Assembly (NCBI RefSeq): GCF_001303895.1
Contig: NZ_LJSD01000044.1
Coordinates: forward strand, 16,979-80,978
Source of the DNA: Mesorhizobium sp. 1M-11
GTDB lineage: Bacteria > Pseudomonadota > Alphaproteobacteria > Rhizobiales > Rhizobiaceae
DNA length: 64,000 nt
Direction of reading: 5' to 3'
A program made the translations under genes and the position numbers. The notes under the pieces were generated by a model. That model searched no databases and was not told where the DNA came from. It saw only the letters and a program-made list of their open reading frames with translations. Position 1 is the stretch's first letter, and the number at the start of each line of letters is the position of its first letter. Of this stretch, positions 40,297-49,094 are shown piece by piece.

Positions 40297-41916
40297 ATGG
40301 AAAACGATCACCCGGTCCTCATCGTCGGCGGAGGCTTGAACGGCCTGACGGCTGCCTGTCTGTTATCCCAACACGGCGTTGGCTGCGTTGTCGTCGAACG
40401 CCATCCCGGCACCTCCATCCAGTACAAGTTCGCCGGCATCTCGCCGCGCAGCATGGAGATATTCCGCAGTCTCGGCCTGGAGGACGATATCCGCGCGAAC
40501 CGGACCGGCGACCAGCAGGGCGGCGGCCTGGCAAGAGGCCGGAACCTGTCCGATCCGGCCATTCAATGGGGCGGGCCAGCCTGGCCGGATGCGAGCCCCT
40601 TCAGCCCGACGCAGCCGGCAACCTGCGACCAGCATGTGCTGGAACCCATCCTGAGGCGCCATGCGCAAAAGCTCGGCGCCGACATCCGCTTCGCGACCGA
40701 ATGCACGGCCGTCGACCAGGAAGCCGGCGGGATCCGTGCTCGTCTGAGAAATCGCTCCACGGGAAGCGAAGAGACCGTCACCGCCGACTATCTCGTCATT
40801 GCCGATGGCGCCAATGGGCGGCTGCGTGAGACACTTGGCATCGGCAGGAGCGGTGTCGGCGCACTGCAGCACTGGATGAACATCATCTTCGAGACGGACC
40901 TGCCACCCACCATCGACGGCAAGCGCCTGACGTCATTCTTCGTGACGGACCTCAACGCTTCCGTCATCCCACGTGAGGGAGGCCGCTGGCTGCTGGCGCT
41001 CCAGTACTTTCCGGACAAGGGAGAACGCCCGGAGGATTTCGACCGGGACCGCTGCCGCGATCTCGTGGTTCGAGCGGCTGGACGTTCCGATATCAAGGCA
41101 GAGCTTGTCGATGCGCGCGCCTGGGAAGTTTCAGCCTATGCAGCCGACCGCTTCGGGCAGAGACGCTCATTCCTGATCGGTGACGCTGCCCACCTCATGC
41201 CGCCGCCGGGTGCTTTCGGCGGCAATTCCGGTATCCACGATGCGCACAATCTGGCCTGGAAACTCGCCATGGTCATTCGCGGCGAGGCGCCGGCGGAGCT
41301 TCTCGATACTTATGATGTCGAGCGCCGCCCGGTTATCGAAGCGACCGTGGCGCAGGCGCTCGCCCGTCTTCAGAAATGGTTCGACGATCCAGCAAAGCGC
41401 CTGCCGCCACCGGTCGAAATCGTCAACGACTATGACGTCGTGTTCGGGCAGCGCTATGACAGCGGCGCCCTGCTGGCCGAAGGACCGCCACCGCAGACGC
41501 CGCCATTCGAGCCGTTTGCGGCATTGGCCGGAAAACCGGGCACGCGCGCGCCTCATATGATGGTCGAGCGCGACGACACCGAAAGCTCGATACTCGATCT
41601 TTTCGGCCGCGGTTTCGTGTTGCTGGCCGGTCCGCGGGGTGAGGCCTGGTGCAGGGCCGCGCGACAGATCGCGGAAAGGAAAAGCGCCGGCATCTCCTGT
41701 TACCGGCTAGGACAGGATGTGCGGGACGTCGAAGGGAAATGGGAGGAAAAGTATGGCGTCACCGATACTGGCGCTGTCTTGGTTCGGCCGGATGGCATCG
41801 TCGCCTGGCGCGTGCGAACCACCGTCGACAAACCTGAGGTAACGTTGAGGCGCGTTTGGGCCTCCATCCTTCATCCGGACCAAGCGCTTGCTAGCAGCCC
41901 GTTCGAAGAGGGCTAG
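40297..41916 (+). CDS. FAD-dependent aromatic monooxygenase (PheA/TfdB/PgaE-like)
   Basis: This flavin hydroxylase (539 aa) was started at ATG 40297; a TTG at 40285 is less likely. The FAD motif GGGLNG is at residues 11-16. The central VIADGANGRLRETLGI (DG motif) and the second FAD motif FLIGDAAHLMPPPGAFGGNSGIHDAHNLAWKL are intact, and a C-terminal thioredoxin-like domain follows. Such enzymes hydroxylate phenols, polyketides or drugs, including rifamycins, using NAD(P)H and oxygen. The natural substrate is not evident. It is co-transcribed with the small membrane protein. Confidence 0.9.
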   Translation: MENDHPVLIVGGGLNGLTAACLLSQHGVGCVVVERHPGTSIQYKFAGISPRSMEIFRSLGLEDDIRANRTGDQQGGGLARGRNLSDPAIQWGGPAWPDASPFSPTQPATCDQHVLEPILRRHAQKLGADIRFATECTAVDQEAGGIRARLRNRSTGSEETVTADYLVIADGANGRLRETLGIGRSGVGALQHWMNIIFETDLPPTIDGKRLTSFFVTDLNASVIPREGGRWLLALQYFPDKGERPEDFDRDRCRDLVVRAAGRSDIKAELVDARAWEVSAYAADRFGQRRSFLIGDAAHLMPPPGAFGGNSGIHDAHNLAWKLAMVIRGEAPAELLDTYDVERRPVIEATVAQALARLQKWFDDPAKRLPPPVEIVNDYDVVFGQRYDSGALLAEGPPPQTPPFEPFAALAGKPGTRAPHMMVERDDTESSILDLFGRGFVLLAGPRGEAWCRAARQIAERKSAGISCYRLGQDVRDVEGKWEEKYGVTDTGAVLVRPDGIVAWRVRTTVDKPEVTLRRVWASILHPDQALASSPFEEG

Positions 41917-42058
41917 CGAGGATTGTCACCAACAGGTCGCTGAAAAGGTGGCGCTTTGACCCCTGGCACGGGCGGCAGCGGCAGGCAACGTAGCGCGGTC
42001 ATTTCGCGACTGGCCCGCTCTCGGCCATGGTTTAGTTCCCGCTTGAGCATCGGCGCGA

Positions 42059-42298
42059 ATGATGGTCTTTTCTCCTCGCGAGAAATATGCGGCAACAAAC
42101 GAGGCAGGGATGCAATTCCACCAGAGAGGCGTCGATCTGCTGGTCACGGTAATGGATGCAATCGATCATCAAGACAAATTGCAGCCGGACGATTTGGATT
42201 GGTTGCTGCGGGAAACGGCACACGTCCTTGGTGAGTTGTTGAAGCGCGACGTTCCGGTTGAGCGTCGTGACGATACGTCCATAGCCAACGACATTTAG
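42059..42298 (+). CDS. Small hypothetical protein
   Basis: This 79-aa acidic, helix-rich product contains HQRGVDLLVTVMDAIDHQDKLQPDDLDWLLRETAHVLGELLKRD and matches no family I know. The composition is protein-like, but the start lacks a strong ribosome site and several shorter frames overlap it. I hold it as possible only. Confidence 0.45.
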   Translation: MMVFSPREKYAATNEAGMQFHQRGVDLLVTVMDAIDHQDKLQPDDLDWLLRETAHVLGELLKRDVPVERRDDTSIANDI

Positions 42299-42357
42299 GC
42301 GCCTTGAGGCTTGCGCCGGTCCGCTAGCGTCCCGGCGCATCGCCATAAGCGCTTCGC

Positions 42358-42951
42358 CTATATGCCCGTCGCCTTATTTGCACTTTTGTTCATCACGAGA
42401 ACCTGCTGGCACAGATCGAGCATGGCTGCTTGCGGCTGGGTTTCATCCAGCCCCCGGCACATGCGCACATGAAGCAATGCATCCTCGAAAGCAGGGAAGC
42501 GCTCGGGTCGAAACAGGTGCAAATAGAGCGCGATGGTGCCGGCGGAGCGGCTGCGCCCACCCCGGCAATGCACCAGCACATTACCGGCGCGATGAGGCGG
42601 ATAATGCGCCTTGCCGGGGCTTTGCTGGTTGATGATCCCGTGCAGCACCAGCACAGCTCCCAGGAGATGCTGGGCAATATTGCCAGGTCCGTCGATCAGA
42701 CCGATATGCGTGCGCCTGAGGACCGTGCCGTCGCTTAAGGACAGTGGCGGCATCTCGACATTCACCGCCAGGTTCATCGTCGAGGTGACGCCATTCCGCA
42801 GAAGCAGGTCGGCATCGTTTGCCGCGACCGCGTTGCCGATGAAGAGCGTCTTTCCGGTGTCGTCGATATCCGAAAGGACCGGCAGCAAGACCGGAAGGCG
42901 ATCTTCCTCTTCCTCGGTCATCGGACGGCTGTCATGGTGGTTCACGTTCAT
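42358..42951 (-). CDS. Dual-specificity/tyrosine phosphatase-like protein
   Basis: This 197-aa protein has the cysteine phosphatase loop HCRGGRSRS (the HCxxGxxR motif) in NVLVHCRGGRSRSAGTIALYL, and a candidate general acid, Asp, in GLIDGPGN. The N-terminus FIGNAVAANDADLLLRNGVTSTMNLAVN is like dual-specificity phosphatases. It is the last gene of a transporter operon, 10 bp after an MBL-fold hydrolase gene. That suggests it dephosphorylates an imported small molecule rather than proteins; this is inference. Confidence 0.85.
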   Translation of the reverse strand: MNVNHHDSRPMTEEEEDRLPVLLPVLSDIDDTGKTLFIGNAVAANDADLLLRNGVTSTMNLAVNVEMPPLSLSDGTVLRRTHIGLIDGPGNIAQHLLGAVLVLHGIINQQSPGKAHYPPHRAGNVLVHCRGGRSRSAGTIALYLHLFRPERFPAFEDALLHVRMCRGLDETQPQAAMLDLCQQVLVMNKSANKATGI

Positions 42952-42961
42952 GCTTGCAGTC

Positions 42962-44077
42962 CTATTCCGCGGCTTTCATTGATTGGTCTCGATCGACAGG
43001 CAAGGAGATAATTCTTTCCAGAGAAAGACGCGCTCCGAGCCACTGCCCTAGCTGAAGCATCTCTTCGGGCCGCACAAACGCCGCCACGACCTTCTCTGCG
43101 CCAGTGCGCGTAACCAGGTCCATCGTGTCCTGCAGCCGTGGATGGACATTCCAGCGCAGCCATCGCGCCTCGTCGCGTTGCAGCATCTCCCAGGCCGGCG
43201 TCTGCGCCGGAACATGACCGGAGAACAGGAAGCGAAAACCGTCGTCCCGGCGATGCAGAAGTTGAGCCGCAAGTCCGGTTTCCGCATTGGCCTCCGTCGC
43301 CACGATCACCTGGCTCGGAGACCATTCATCCCCCAACGGGATCGACTGCAGCAGCGCGGCGATGCCGGCGCGGCTTTCGGCACTGATCATGCCGCTGTCG
43401 TCGCCGGCGAGACGTTCCATTTCCCGGCGCACAACTGGACAGGCAATCGCTTTCAGACCCAGCCCGCTCAACGCCAGCATCATTTCCGGCCCCCTGCCGC
43501 CAGCCGGCACGCACAGCACCGCGCCTGCCGCGGCGAAGGCAGCGATAGTCTCGACCTGGGAGGATAGCGATTCCTCGAAATCGCCATAGGACGCGTCGGT
43601 GACAAGACAGCCCGCGGCGGGCGGCCAGTCGAACGGCAACAACAGCGACTCCGCGCTCCAGTCCCCCATGTACAGAACGCCGCCGTGACCGGCGAAATGG
43701 AGCCAGATGCCGCCGGGCGCATGGCCGTTTCGACCGACGATCACCGGCAGTCCGGCGATTTCGGTTTCTCCGCTGACCGGCAGTTGCAGGCGTCGTTCCA
43801 GCGGGAGCATTGCTTCTGAAATCTGCCTGAATGTCTGGACTGTCGCATAGACCGGCGGATTGCCGAGTTGGCCCGCAAGGTCGAGCGAGCCGACATGATC
43901 GATATGGGCGTGGGAGAGGCAGATCGCATCGACAGGCCCGACCTGCGAAAGATCGGGTTTCACGCCGGGCTGCGGGCCCTCCCCGAGATCGAAGAGAATA
44001 CGCCGGCCGCCCATGTCCAGCAGGAAGGCGGCTGGAAGCTTGCCACCCTGCCCGCTGATAACCGTCAGTTTTGCCAA
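42962..44077 (-). CDS. MBL-fold metallo-hydrolase
   Basis: This metallo-beta-lactamase-fold hydrolase has about 371 aa. The two-metal motif HAHIDH is in VDAICLSHAHIDHVGSLDLAG. Further ligands are likely His in NGHAPGGIWLHFAG, Asp in VLYMGDWS or TDASYGD, and a C-terminal His in FLFSGHVPAQTPAWEML, which is reminiscent of beta-CASP enzymes. I favour a TTG start at 44077 (AAGGGG 8 bp upstream, LAKLTVISGQGG). An ATG at 44113 would overlap the permease gene by 49 bp and lacks a ribosome site. In context a phosphodiesterase is plausible. Confidence 0.82.
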   Translation of the reverse strand: MAKLTVISGQGGKLPAAFLLDMGGRRILFDLGEGPQPGVKPDLSQVGPVDAICLSHAHIDHVGSLDLAGQLGNPPVYATVQTFRQISEAMLPLERRLQLPVSGETEIAGLPVIVGRNGHAPGGIWLHFAGHGGVLYMGDWSAESLLLPFDWPPAAGCLVTDASYGDFEESLSSQVETIAAFAAAGAVLCVPAGGRGPEMMLALSGLGLKAIACPVVRREMERLAGDDSGMISAESRAGIAALLQSIPLGDEWSPSQVIVATEANAETGLAAQLLHRRDDGFRFLFSGHVPAQTPAWEMLQRDEARWLRWNVHPRLQDTMDLVTRTGAEKVVAAFVRPEEMLQLGQWLGARLSLERIISLPVDRDQSMKAAE

Positions 44078-45798
44078 GGCAGCACCCCTTTCGGCAGGTA
44101 GCGCGAAAAGCATGTCGCCGCCAGCATCAGGATCAGCACGGCCGCGATCATCAGGCAGCCGACGGCTGCCGCAAGCGTCGATGATCCGCCCTCTTCCAGG
44201 AAGACCACCATCGGGCCGATGGTGCGGACATTGGACGACACCAGCAGGATCGAGACCTGGATCTCGTTCAGGGCGCTCATGAAGACCATGACGCCGCCGG
44301 CAACCGCGGCGGGCGCGACGAGCGGAATGATGACGTCACGCATGCGCGCCAGGAAGCCAGCGCCGGCAACCTGGGCTGCCTCTTCCATGGCACGGTCGAT
44401 CTGCGCGAAACCGCCCAGGACGGGACGCAGCGCGAGAGCCAGGAAGCTCGACAGATAAGCAGCCAAAATGATCCAGACGGTTCCGTAGATGCTGAAACCG
44501 AGAACAGGCAACGGCCTCAGGAAGAACAGGATCATCGCCACGGCGAGAATGATGCCGGGCAACGCATAGGTGAGTTCGCTGAACAGATGCAGCACACGCA
44601 CCAGCGGGCCACGCTTCCAGACGATGAAATAGGCCATGAACAGCGACACGATCATCAGGATGGCGACCGTGATCGATGTCAGCAGCAGGCTGGTGAGGAA
44701 CGCGTTGCGGATCGAAGCCTGATGCACGAGGGCATTGGCGTAATTGACCAGCGTCAGCGTCTTCCAGCTCAGTTCCTGGCCGAAGCCGGTGACGACGGAA
44801 GTGGCCACCAGCGCCGACAGCGGCAGCGCCATGGTGAGCACGATGAACAGCCAGCTGACTGCCTCGACGATAGGACGCCATCGCCCCAGCCGTATCTCGA
44901 GCGAGCGGCCGATGCCGTCGACGCGGACATCGCCGCGCTGACCGAGCCAGCCGCTGATGGCGACCCCAACAATGGTCAGTATCGACAGAAGCAGGGCGAG
45001 CACCGCCATGTCGGCGAGCGCCGAGGGACCGTAGCTGTTCATCTGCTGATAGATCAGCGTGATCAGGGTCGGGTATCGCGCCGGAATGCCCAGCATGGCC
45101 TGGATGCCGAAATTGCTGATCGACGAGACGAAGGCCAGCGCAGCGCCGGCAAACAGGCCGGCCCGCGCCAGCGGCAGGATGATGGTGAAGATCAGCGGCC
45201 AGCTGGTGGCCCCAGCGGCGCGCGCCGCCTCGACCAGTTCGGCAGGCAGGCGCCGCAACGCCGCCCGCACGGTCAGGAACACCAGCGGCGCATGATAGAA
45301 GCCCAGCAACAGGATGATGCCGCCCGGTGAATAGAGCGGATGCCGCCCGCCATCATGCAGGGATAGGCCAAGCAGGCCCAGGACCGGGCTCGATGGCGAA
45401 AAGGCCTGAACCCAGGCAAGCGCCGTCACCTGTGGCGGGATCATCAACGGCAGCACGAATGCGAAGACCCATGCCGTCTTGAAGCGCATGTCGGTGAGAA
45501 CGGTCAGTGCGGCTGCTACGGTGCCGAGCACCATGGCGAGCAAAGTGGACAGCAGGGCGACGACCAGCGTGTTTGTCGACGCCGTCAGGACCTTCTTTTT
45601 CCACAGCAGTTCGGCGACATGGCCGAGATCGATGACACCGGCCGGTGCGATCGCGGTTATGGCAAGACGCAGCAGCGGCGCGAAAGACAGGCCGGCAACG
45701 AAGATCACCAGCAGCCCCAGCACCACCCATTCAGCCTTGGGAAGAAGCGCCGGCAAGCGCCGGCGCTCCTCGACCTTTTCCATGGCAATCAACGCCAT
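44065..45798 (-). CDS. ABC transporter permease, fused two-domain type (iron/phosphorylated-solute family)
   Basis: This single 577-aa permease carries two copies of the membrane domain, as in FbpB, AfuB and 2-aminoethylphosphonate permeases. The first coupling loop is LPAELVEAARAAGATSWPLIFTIILPLAR and the second is DRAMEEAAQVAGAGFLARMRDVIIPLV. About twelve membrane segments are visible. It lies 15 bp after the binding-protein gene. Transporters of this family move ferric ion, sugar phosphates, phosphoglycerate or phosphonates. Confidence 0.92.
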   Translation of the reverse strand: MALIAMEKVEERRRLPALLPKAEWVVLGLLVIFVAGLSFAPLLRLAITAIAPAGVIDLGHVAELLWKKKVLTASTNTLVVALLSTLLAMVLGTVAAALTVLTDMRFKTAWVFAFVLPLMIPPQVTALAWVQAFSPSSPVLGLLGLSLHDGGRHPLYSPGGIILLLGFYHAPLVFLTVRAALRRLPAELVEAARAAGATSWPLIFTIILPLARAGLFAGAALAFVSSISNFGIQAMLGIPARYPTLITLIYQQMNSYGPSALADMAVLALLLSILTIVGVAISGWLGQRGDVRVDGIGRSLEIRLGRWRPIVEAVSWLFIVLTMALPLSALVATSVVTGFGQELSWKTLTLVNYANALVHQASIRNAFLTSLLLTSITVAILMIVSLFMAYFIVWKRGPLVRVLHLFSELTYALPGIILAVAMILFFLRPLPVLGFSIYGTVWIILAAYLSSFLALALRPVLGGFAQIDRAMEEAAQVAGAGFLARMRDVIIPLVAPAAVAGGVMVFMSALNEIQVSILLVSSNVRTIGPMVVFLEEGGSSTLAAAVGCLMIAAVLILMLAATCFSRYLPKGVLPWQN

Positions 45799-45812
45799 TT
45801 TCTATCTTTCTA

Positions 45813-46778
45813 TCAGCCGCCGAAGATCTTGGTGAACTTCTCGCGGGTCTCCTTGTCGGTCGCCACGGCATTGTCCGCGTCCATCGGCAGCAGCTTGATC
45901 TCGGACAGTTTCGGGAAGCCGGCGGGCGGCGTGATCGACGGATCGATCGGCAGGTTGCCCTGGGTCACGACGAGTTCCTGGCCTTGCTTGGACAGCAGGA
46001 AGTCGATGAACTTCTTCGCACCGTCAGCATTCTTGGCGGTCGACATGATGGCGACCGGCTCGGTGATGAAGGAGACGCCATCCTTCGGGAAGATCAGGTC
46101 GACCGGCGAGCCCTTGGCCTTGGCGCGGATGACGTCGGCGTCGGCGATGATACCGTACTTGGCAAGGCCGCTGGCGACGGCCTTGAGCGCCGGGCCATTG
46201 CCGCCTTCCGGAGCGATGTCGAGCTTGGCGAGGCCTTCATAGAATTCCCAGCCGATACCCGGGACGTTGACCACGCTGTGGAGATGGTTGAGCGCGGCGC
46301 CCGAATAGAGCGGGCTCGGCACGGCGATCTGGCCCTTATTGTCTTCCGTTAGCAAGGCGCTCCAGGTTTCGACCGGCTTGGCCTTCTCGGTGTTGTAGGC
46401 GATGCCGGTCGAGATGATTTTGGTGCCGAAGAACGTCATGTCCTTGTCGTAGGTGCTCTTGTCATACGAGCCGACCGGGGCCTGCGGATAGGCCATCAAG
46501 CGGCCTTCCTTCTTCAGCTGGCCAAGGTTGATGGTGTCGGCGACCAGGAGCACGTCCGGCTTGACGTCGCCGGCTTCGATTTCAGCGCGCAACACGTTCA
46601 AGAGCTGGCTGGTGCCGTTACGGGTCCATTCCACCTTGATGTCGGGATACTTGGCCTGGAAGGCGTCGACGGTCTGCTGGGCGATCTCCGGCGACTGCGA
46701 CGTGTAGAGGGTCAAGGTTTCGGCGTTGACGGCCGTTCCGCTCAATAAGACGAGCATAAGGGCAGTGGTAAGGCGCAT
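45813..46778 (-). CDS. Periplasmic binding protein, iron/phosphorylated-solute type (family 1)
   Basis: This is the binding protein (321 aa from ATG 46778, AGGAG ribosome site). The Sec signal MRLTTALMLVLLSGTAVNAE is followed by TLTLYTSQSPEIAQQTVDAFQAKYPDIKVEW, typical of FbpA/AfuA/PhnS-type proteins. The paired tyrosines that bind iron in FbpA are not evident at the expected C-terminal place, which favours an organic, possibly phosphorylated, ligand. It is second in the operon after the ATPase gene. Confidence 0.9.
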   Translation of the reverse strand: MRLTTALMLVLLSGTAVNAETLTLYTSQSPEIAQQTVDAFQAKYPDIKVEWTRNGTSQLLNVLRAEIEAGDVKPDVLLVADTINLGQLKKEGRLMAYPQAPVGSYDKSTYDKDMTFFGTKIISTGIAYNTEKAKPVETWSALLTEDNKGQIAVPSPLYSGAALNHLHSVVNVPGIGWEFYEGLAKLDIAPEGGNGPALKAVASGLAKYGIIADADVIRAKAKGSPVDLIFPKDGVSFITEPVAIMSTAKNADGAKKFIDFLLSKQGQELVVTQGNLPIDPSITPPAGFPKLSEIKLLPMDADNAVATDKETREKFTKIFGG

Positions 46779-46812
46779 GGAAAACTCCTGTTGCTGTGAG
46801 AGGGAAAAAACG

Positions 46813-47883
46813 TCAGGCAGCGGCGGGGATGACCCAGCCGTCGCTGATGCAGACTTGGATGGTGTCGTCCGATGGAATGGCGACATCGGCCGGCGCGTGC
46901 AGCGTCAGCTGCAGATCCGGCTCAGCGGTGACGAGGAAATCGACCTGGCTGTGGTTGCCGCGATAGATGACCCGCTCGACCTTGCCGGCGAAGCCATCTT
47001 CGCCCGGCTGCGCCAAACGCATCGCCGAGGTGTGGACGGAAAGCCTGGCCGAAGAACGAACCTGCTCGCTCCTGCGTGCCCGGACACGATGGTCCTTGCC
47101 AAAGATGCTGACGATGGCGGCGTCGGCGTCGGGACGGACATCCTGAACAGGCAGCACCTGGCCGTTGCCGATGAAACGGGCGACCATTTCGCTTTGTGGC
47201 TCCCGATAGAGATCACGTGGCCGATCGAACTGCACCAGGCGACCGCGATCGATCACCGCGATGCGGTCGGCCAGAGCCATCGCCTCGGACTGGTCATGGG
47301 TGATGTAGACCATGGTTGCGCCGGTGTGGCGATGGAAGCGCACGAACTCGTTTTCCATCGCCGCGCGCAGATGCACGTCGAGATTGGCCAGCGGCTCGTC
47401 CAGCAGCATCACGGATGGCTTGGCTGCGAGACAGCGCGCCAGGGCGACGCGCTGGCGCTGGCCGCCGGACAGGTCGGAGGGCGCACGCTCCGCCAGATTT
47501 TCCATGCCGACGACCGCCAGCGCATCGCGGCTGCGCTGCAGACGTTCCTGTGTACTCGCGCCGGCGATCTTCAGCGCATAACCGACATTGTCGGCCACGC
47601 TCATATGCGGCCAGAGCGCATAGTTCTGGAAGACGATGCCGATATTGCGTTTCTCCGGCGGCACATTGGCCTCCCTGGAAGAAACGATGCGATCGCCGAG
47701 TTGGATGGTTCCTTCATCCGGTGTTTCGAAGCCGGCCAACAAGCGCAGCAGGGTCGTCTTGCCGCAACCGGAAGGCCCGAGAACCGCGATGAATTCACCG
47801 TCGACGATATGCATTGCGACGCGATCGAGAACGCGCTTGCCGCCATACATCTTCGATAGATCACTGATGACGATATCGGCCAA
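46813..47883 (-). CDS. ABC transporter ATP-binding protein (iron/polyamine/phosphonate type)
   Basis: This is the ATPase of the importer (356 aa from a TTG at 47883 with GAGGA 8 bp upstream; an ATG at 47949 would add 22 residues but has no ribosome site and lies close to the palindrome). Walker A is GPSGCGKTT, the signature is LSGGQRQRVALARCLAAKPSVMLLDEPLANLD, and a C-terminal TOBE domain contains GFAGKVERVIYRGNHSQVDF. It is first in the operon. Confidence 0.9.
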   Translation of the reverse strand: MADIVISDLSKMYGGKRVLDRVAMHIVDGEFIAVLGPSGCGKTTLLRLLAGFETPDEGTIQLGDRIVSSREANVPPEKRNIGIVFQNYALWPHMSVADNVGYALKIAGASTQERLQRSRDALAVVGMENLAERAPSDLSGGQRQRVALARCLAAKPSVMLLDEPLANLDVHLRAAMENEFVRFHRHTGATMVYITHDQSEAMALADRIAVIDRGRLVQFDRPRDLYREPQSEMVARFIGNGQVLPVQDVRPDADAAIVSIFGKDHRVRARRSEQVRSSARLSVHTSAMRLAQPGEDGFAGKVERVIYRGNHSQVDFLVTAEPDLQLTLHAPADVAIPSDDTIQVCISDGWVIPAAA

Positions 47884-47971
47884 GACGGCTTCCTCAACGA
47901 TTTGAAAAGAAAAGATTTTTTCTTGGTTTTCCAGTCTGGACAATCGCATTGCAACTTCATATCAATGCTCC

Positions 47972-47985
47972 TGCACACGTGTGCA
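47972..47985. promoter_or_regulatory. Perfect 14-bp palindrome, probable LacI-family operator
   Basis: TGCACACGTGTGCA is fully symmetric and has the central CG step typical of LacI/GalR operators. It is 88 bp from the ATPase start on one side and 86 bp from the LacI ATG on the other, placed to control both divergent genes. Confidence 0.75.
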
Positions 47986-48071
47986 ATTTAGCGAGTTTGT
48001 GCTTCAGTTTTGTGACGCAAAGACAAAAGTTCAGACTATTCGCGCGGCCTGCGACCCATGGAGCATGGACA

Positions 48072-49094
48072 ATGAAGAGCGGTTTCATCACAGCCGCGGA
48101 CGTCGCAAGAGAAGCAGGCGTTTCGCGGTCCGCCGTCTCGCGCACCTTTACCCCCGGCGCCAGTGTCTCCCGGGACGTGCGGGAACGGATCCTGCGCGCC
48201 GCCGAAAAGCTCGGCTACCGCGTCAACAGGCTGGCCCAGGGGCTGCAGATGGCGCAGTCAAATCTCGTCGGCGTGGTCGCTGCTAATCTGAACTCGCCAT
48301 TCAACACTGCTCTGCTCGATCGCATCAGCGCCGCCCTGTTCAAGCGCGATCTCCAATGCATGTTGTTGAATGCGGAAGCAGCACGCGACGATATCGGTAC
48401 CCTGGTCAACCAGGTTCTGGAGTATCGCGTGCGTGCGGTGATCATCCTTTCGGGCGCACCGCCCGAAGAGATCATCGAAGCGTGCCTGCGCAACGACGTG
48501 CGCCTGATCCTGATCAATCGCGGCACGCTGCCGGGCAACGCCGACAAGATCGATACGGATGATCTGACCGGCGGACGACTGGCGGCCGAACGCATGCTGC
48601 AGGACGGCCGTCGCCATGTCGTGGCTGTCCGCAGCGGCAATGGAAGCGTGAGCCAGAAGCGGCGCACGGAGAGCTTCGTCGCCTGCATGCATCAGGCCGG
48701 AGCCAAGGTTACATCCTGGATGGATGGCCCAAACAGTTTCGAGACGGGGTGCGAGGCCGCCCGCAAGCTCCTGGCCGACGCATCGATCGACGGCGCCTTC
48801 TGCGCGACGGACCTGATTGCCCTCGGCTTCCTCGACACCGCCCGCTTTGAACTGGCAAAGGAAGTGCCACGGCGCTTCTCCATCATCGGTTTCGACAACA
48901 TCCCGGAAACCGCCTGGCCATCGTATGGACTGACCACGGTGAGCCACCCGGTCGAGGCTTTCACAGAAGCCATCCTGAACTGCCTCGACGATGAACGGCA
49001 ATTATCCGAGGGCGCATTGAACTTCACGATCCCGGTCGAACTGATCGAGCGTGCGACCACCGGTTTTCCAGCAGCGTGGCCTTCGACCAGATAG
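48072..49094 (+). CDS. LacI-family transcriptional regulator
   Basis: This 340-aa repressor has an N-terminal LacI HTH (ITAADVAREAGVSRSAVSRTFTPGASVSRDVRERILRAAEKLGYRVNRLAQGL, residues about 5-58) and a periplasmic-binding-like sensor domain (NLVGVVAANLNSPFNTALLDRISAAL, GAFCATDLIALGFLD, FSIIGFDNIPETAWPSYGLTTV). It faces away from the importer-MBL-phosphatase operon across the 14-bp palindrome and probably represses it until its ligand is present. Confidence 0.92.
   Translation: MKSGFITAADVAREAGVSRSAVSRTFTPGASVSRDVRERILRAAEKLGYRVNRLAQGLQMAQSNLVGVVAANLNSPFNTALLDRISAALFKRDLQCMLLNAEAARDDIGTLVNQVLEYRVRAVIILSGAPPEEIIEACLRNDVRLILINRGTLPGNADKIDTDDLTGGRLAAERMLQDGRRHVVAVRSGNGSVSQKRRTESFVACMHQAGAKVTSWMDGPNSFETGCEAARKLLADASIDGAFCATDLIALGFLDTARFELAKEVPRRFSIIGFDNIPETAWPSYGLTTVSHPVEAFTEAILNCLDDERQLSEGALNFTIPVELIERATTGFPAAWPSTR

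Noticed and set aside
39815..40339. 174-aa plus-strand ORF overlapping the small membrane protein
   Set aside because: It begins inside the operator repeat, has no ribosome site and no motif; the frame at 39864 has both a ribosome site and membrane helices.
45813..46778. Ferric iron importer
   Set aside because: The family includes FbpA, but the C-terminal tyrosine pair for iron was not evident and the operon carries hydrolase and phosphatase genes. Kept only as an alternative.
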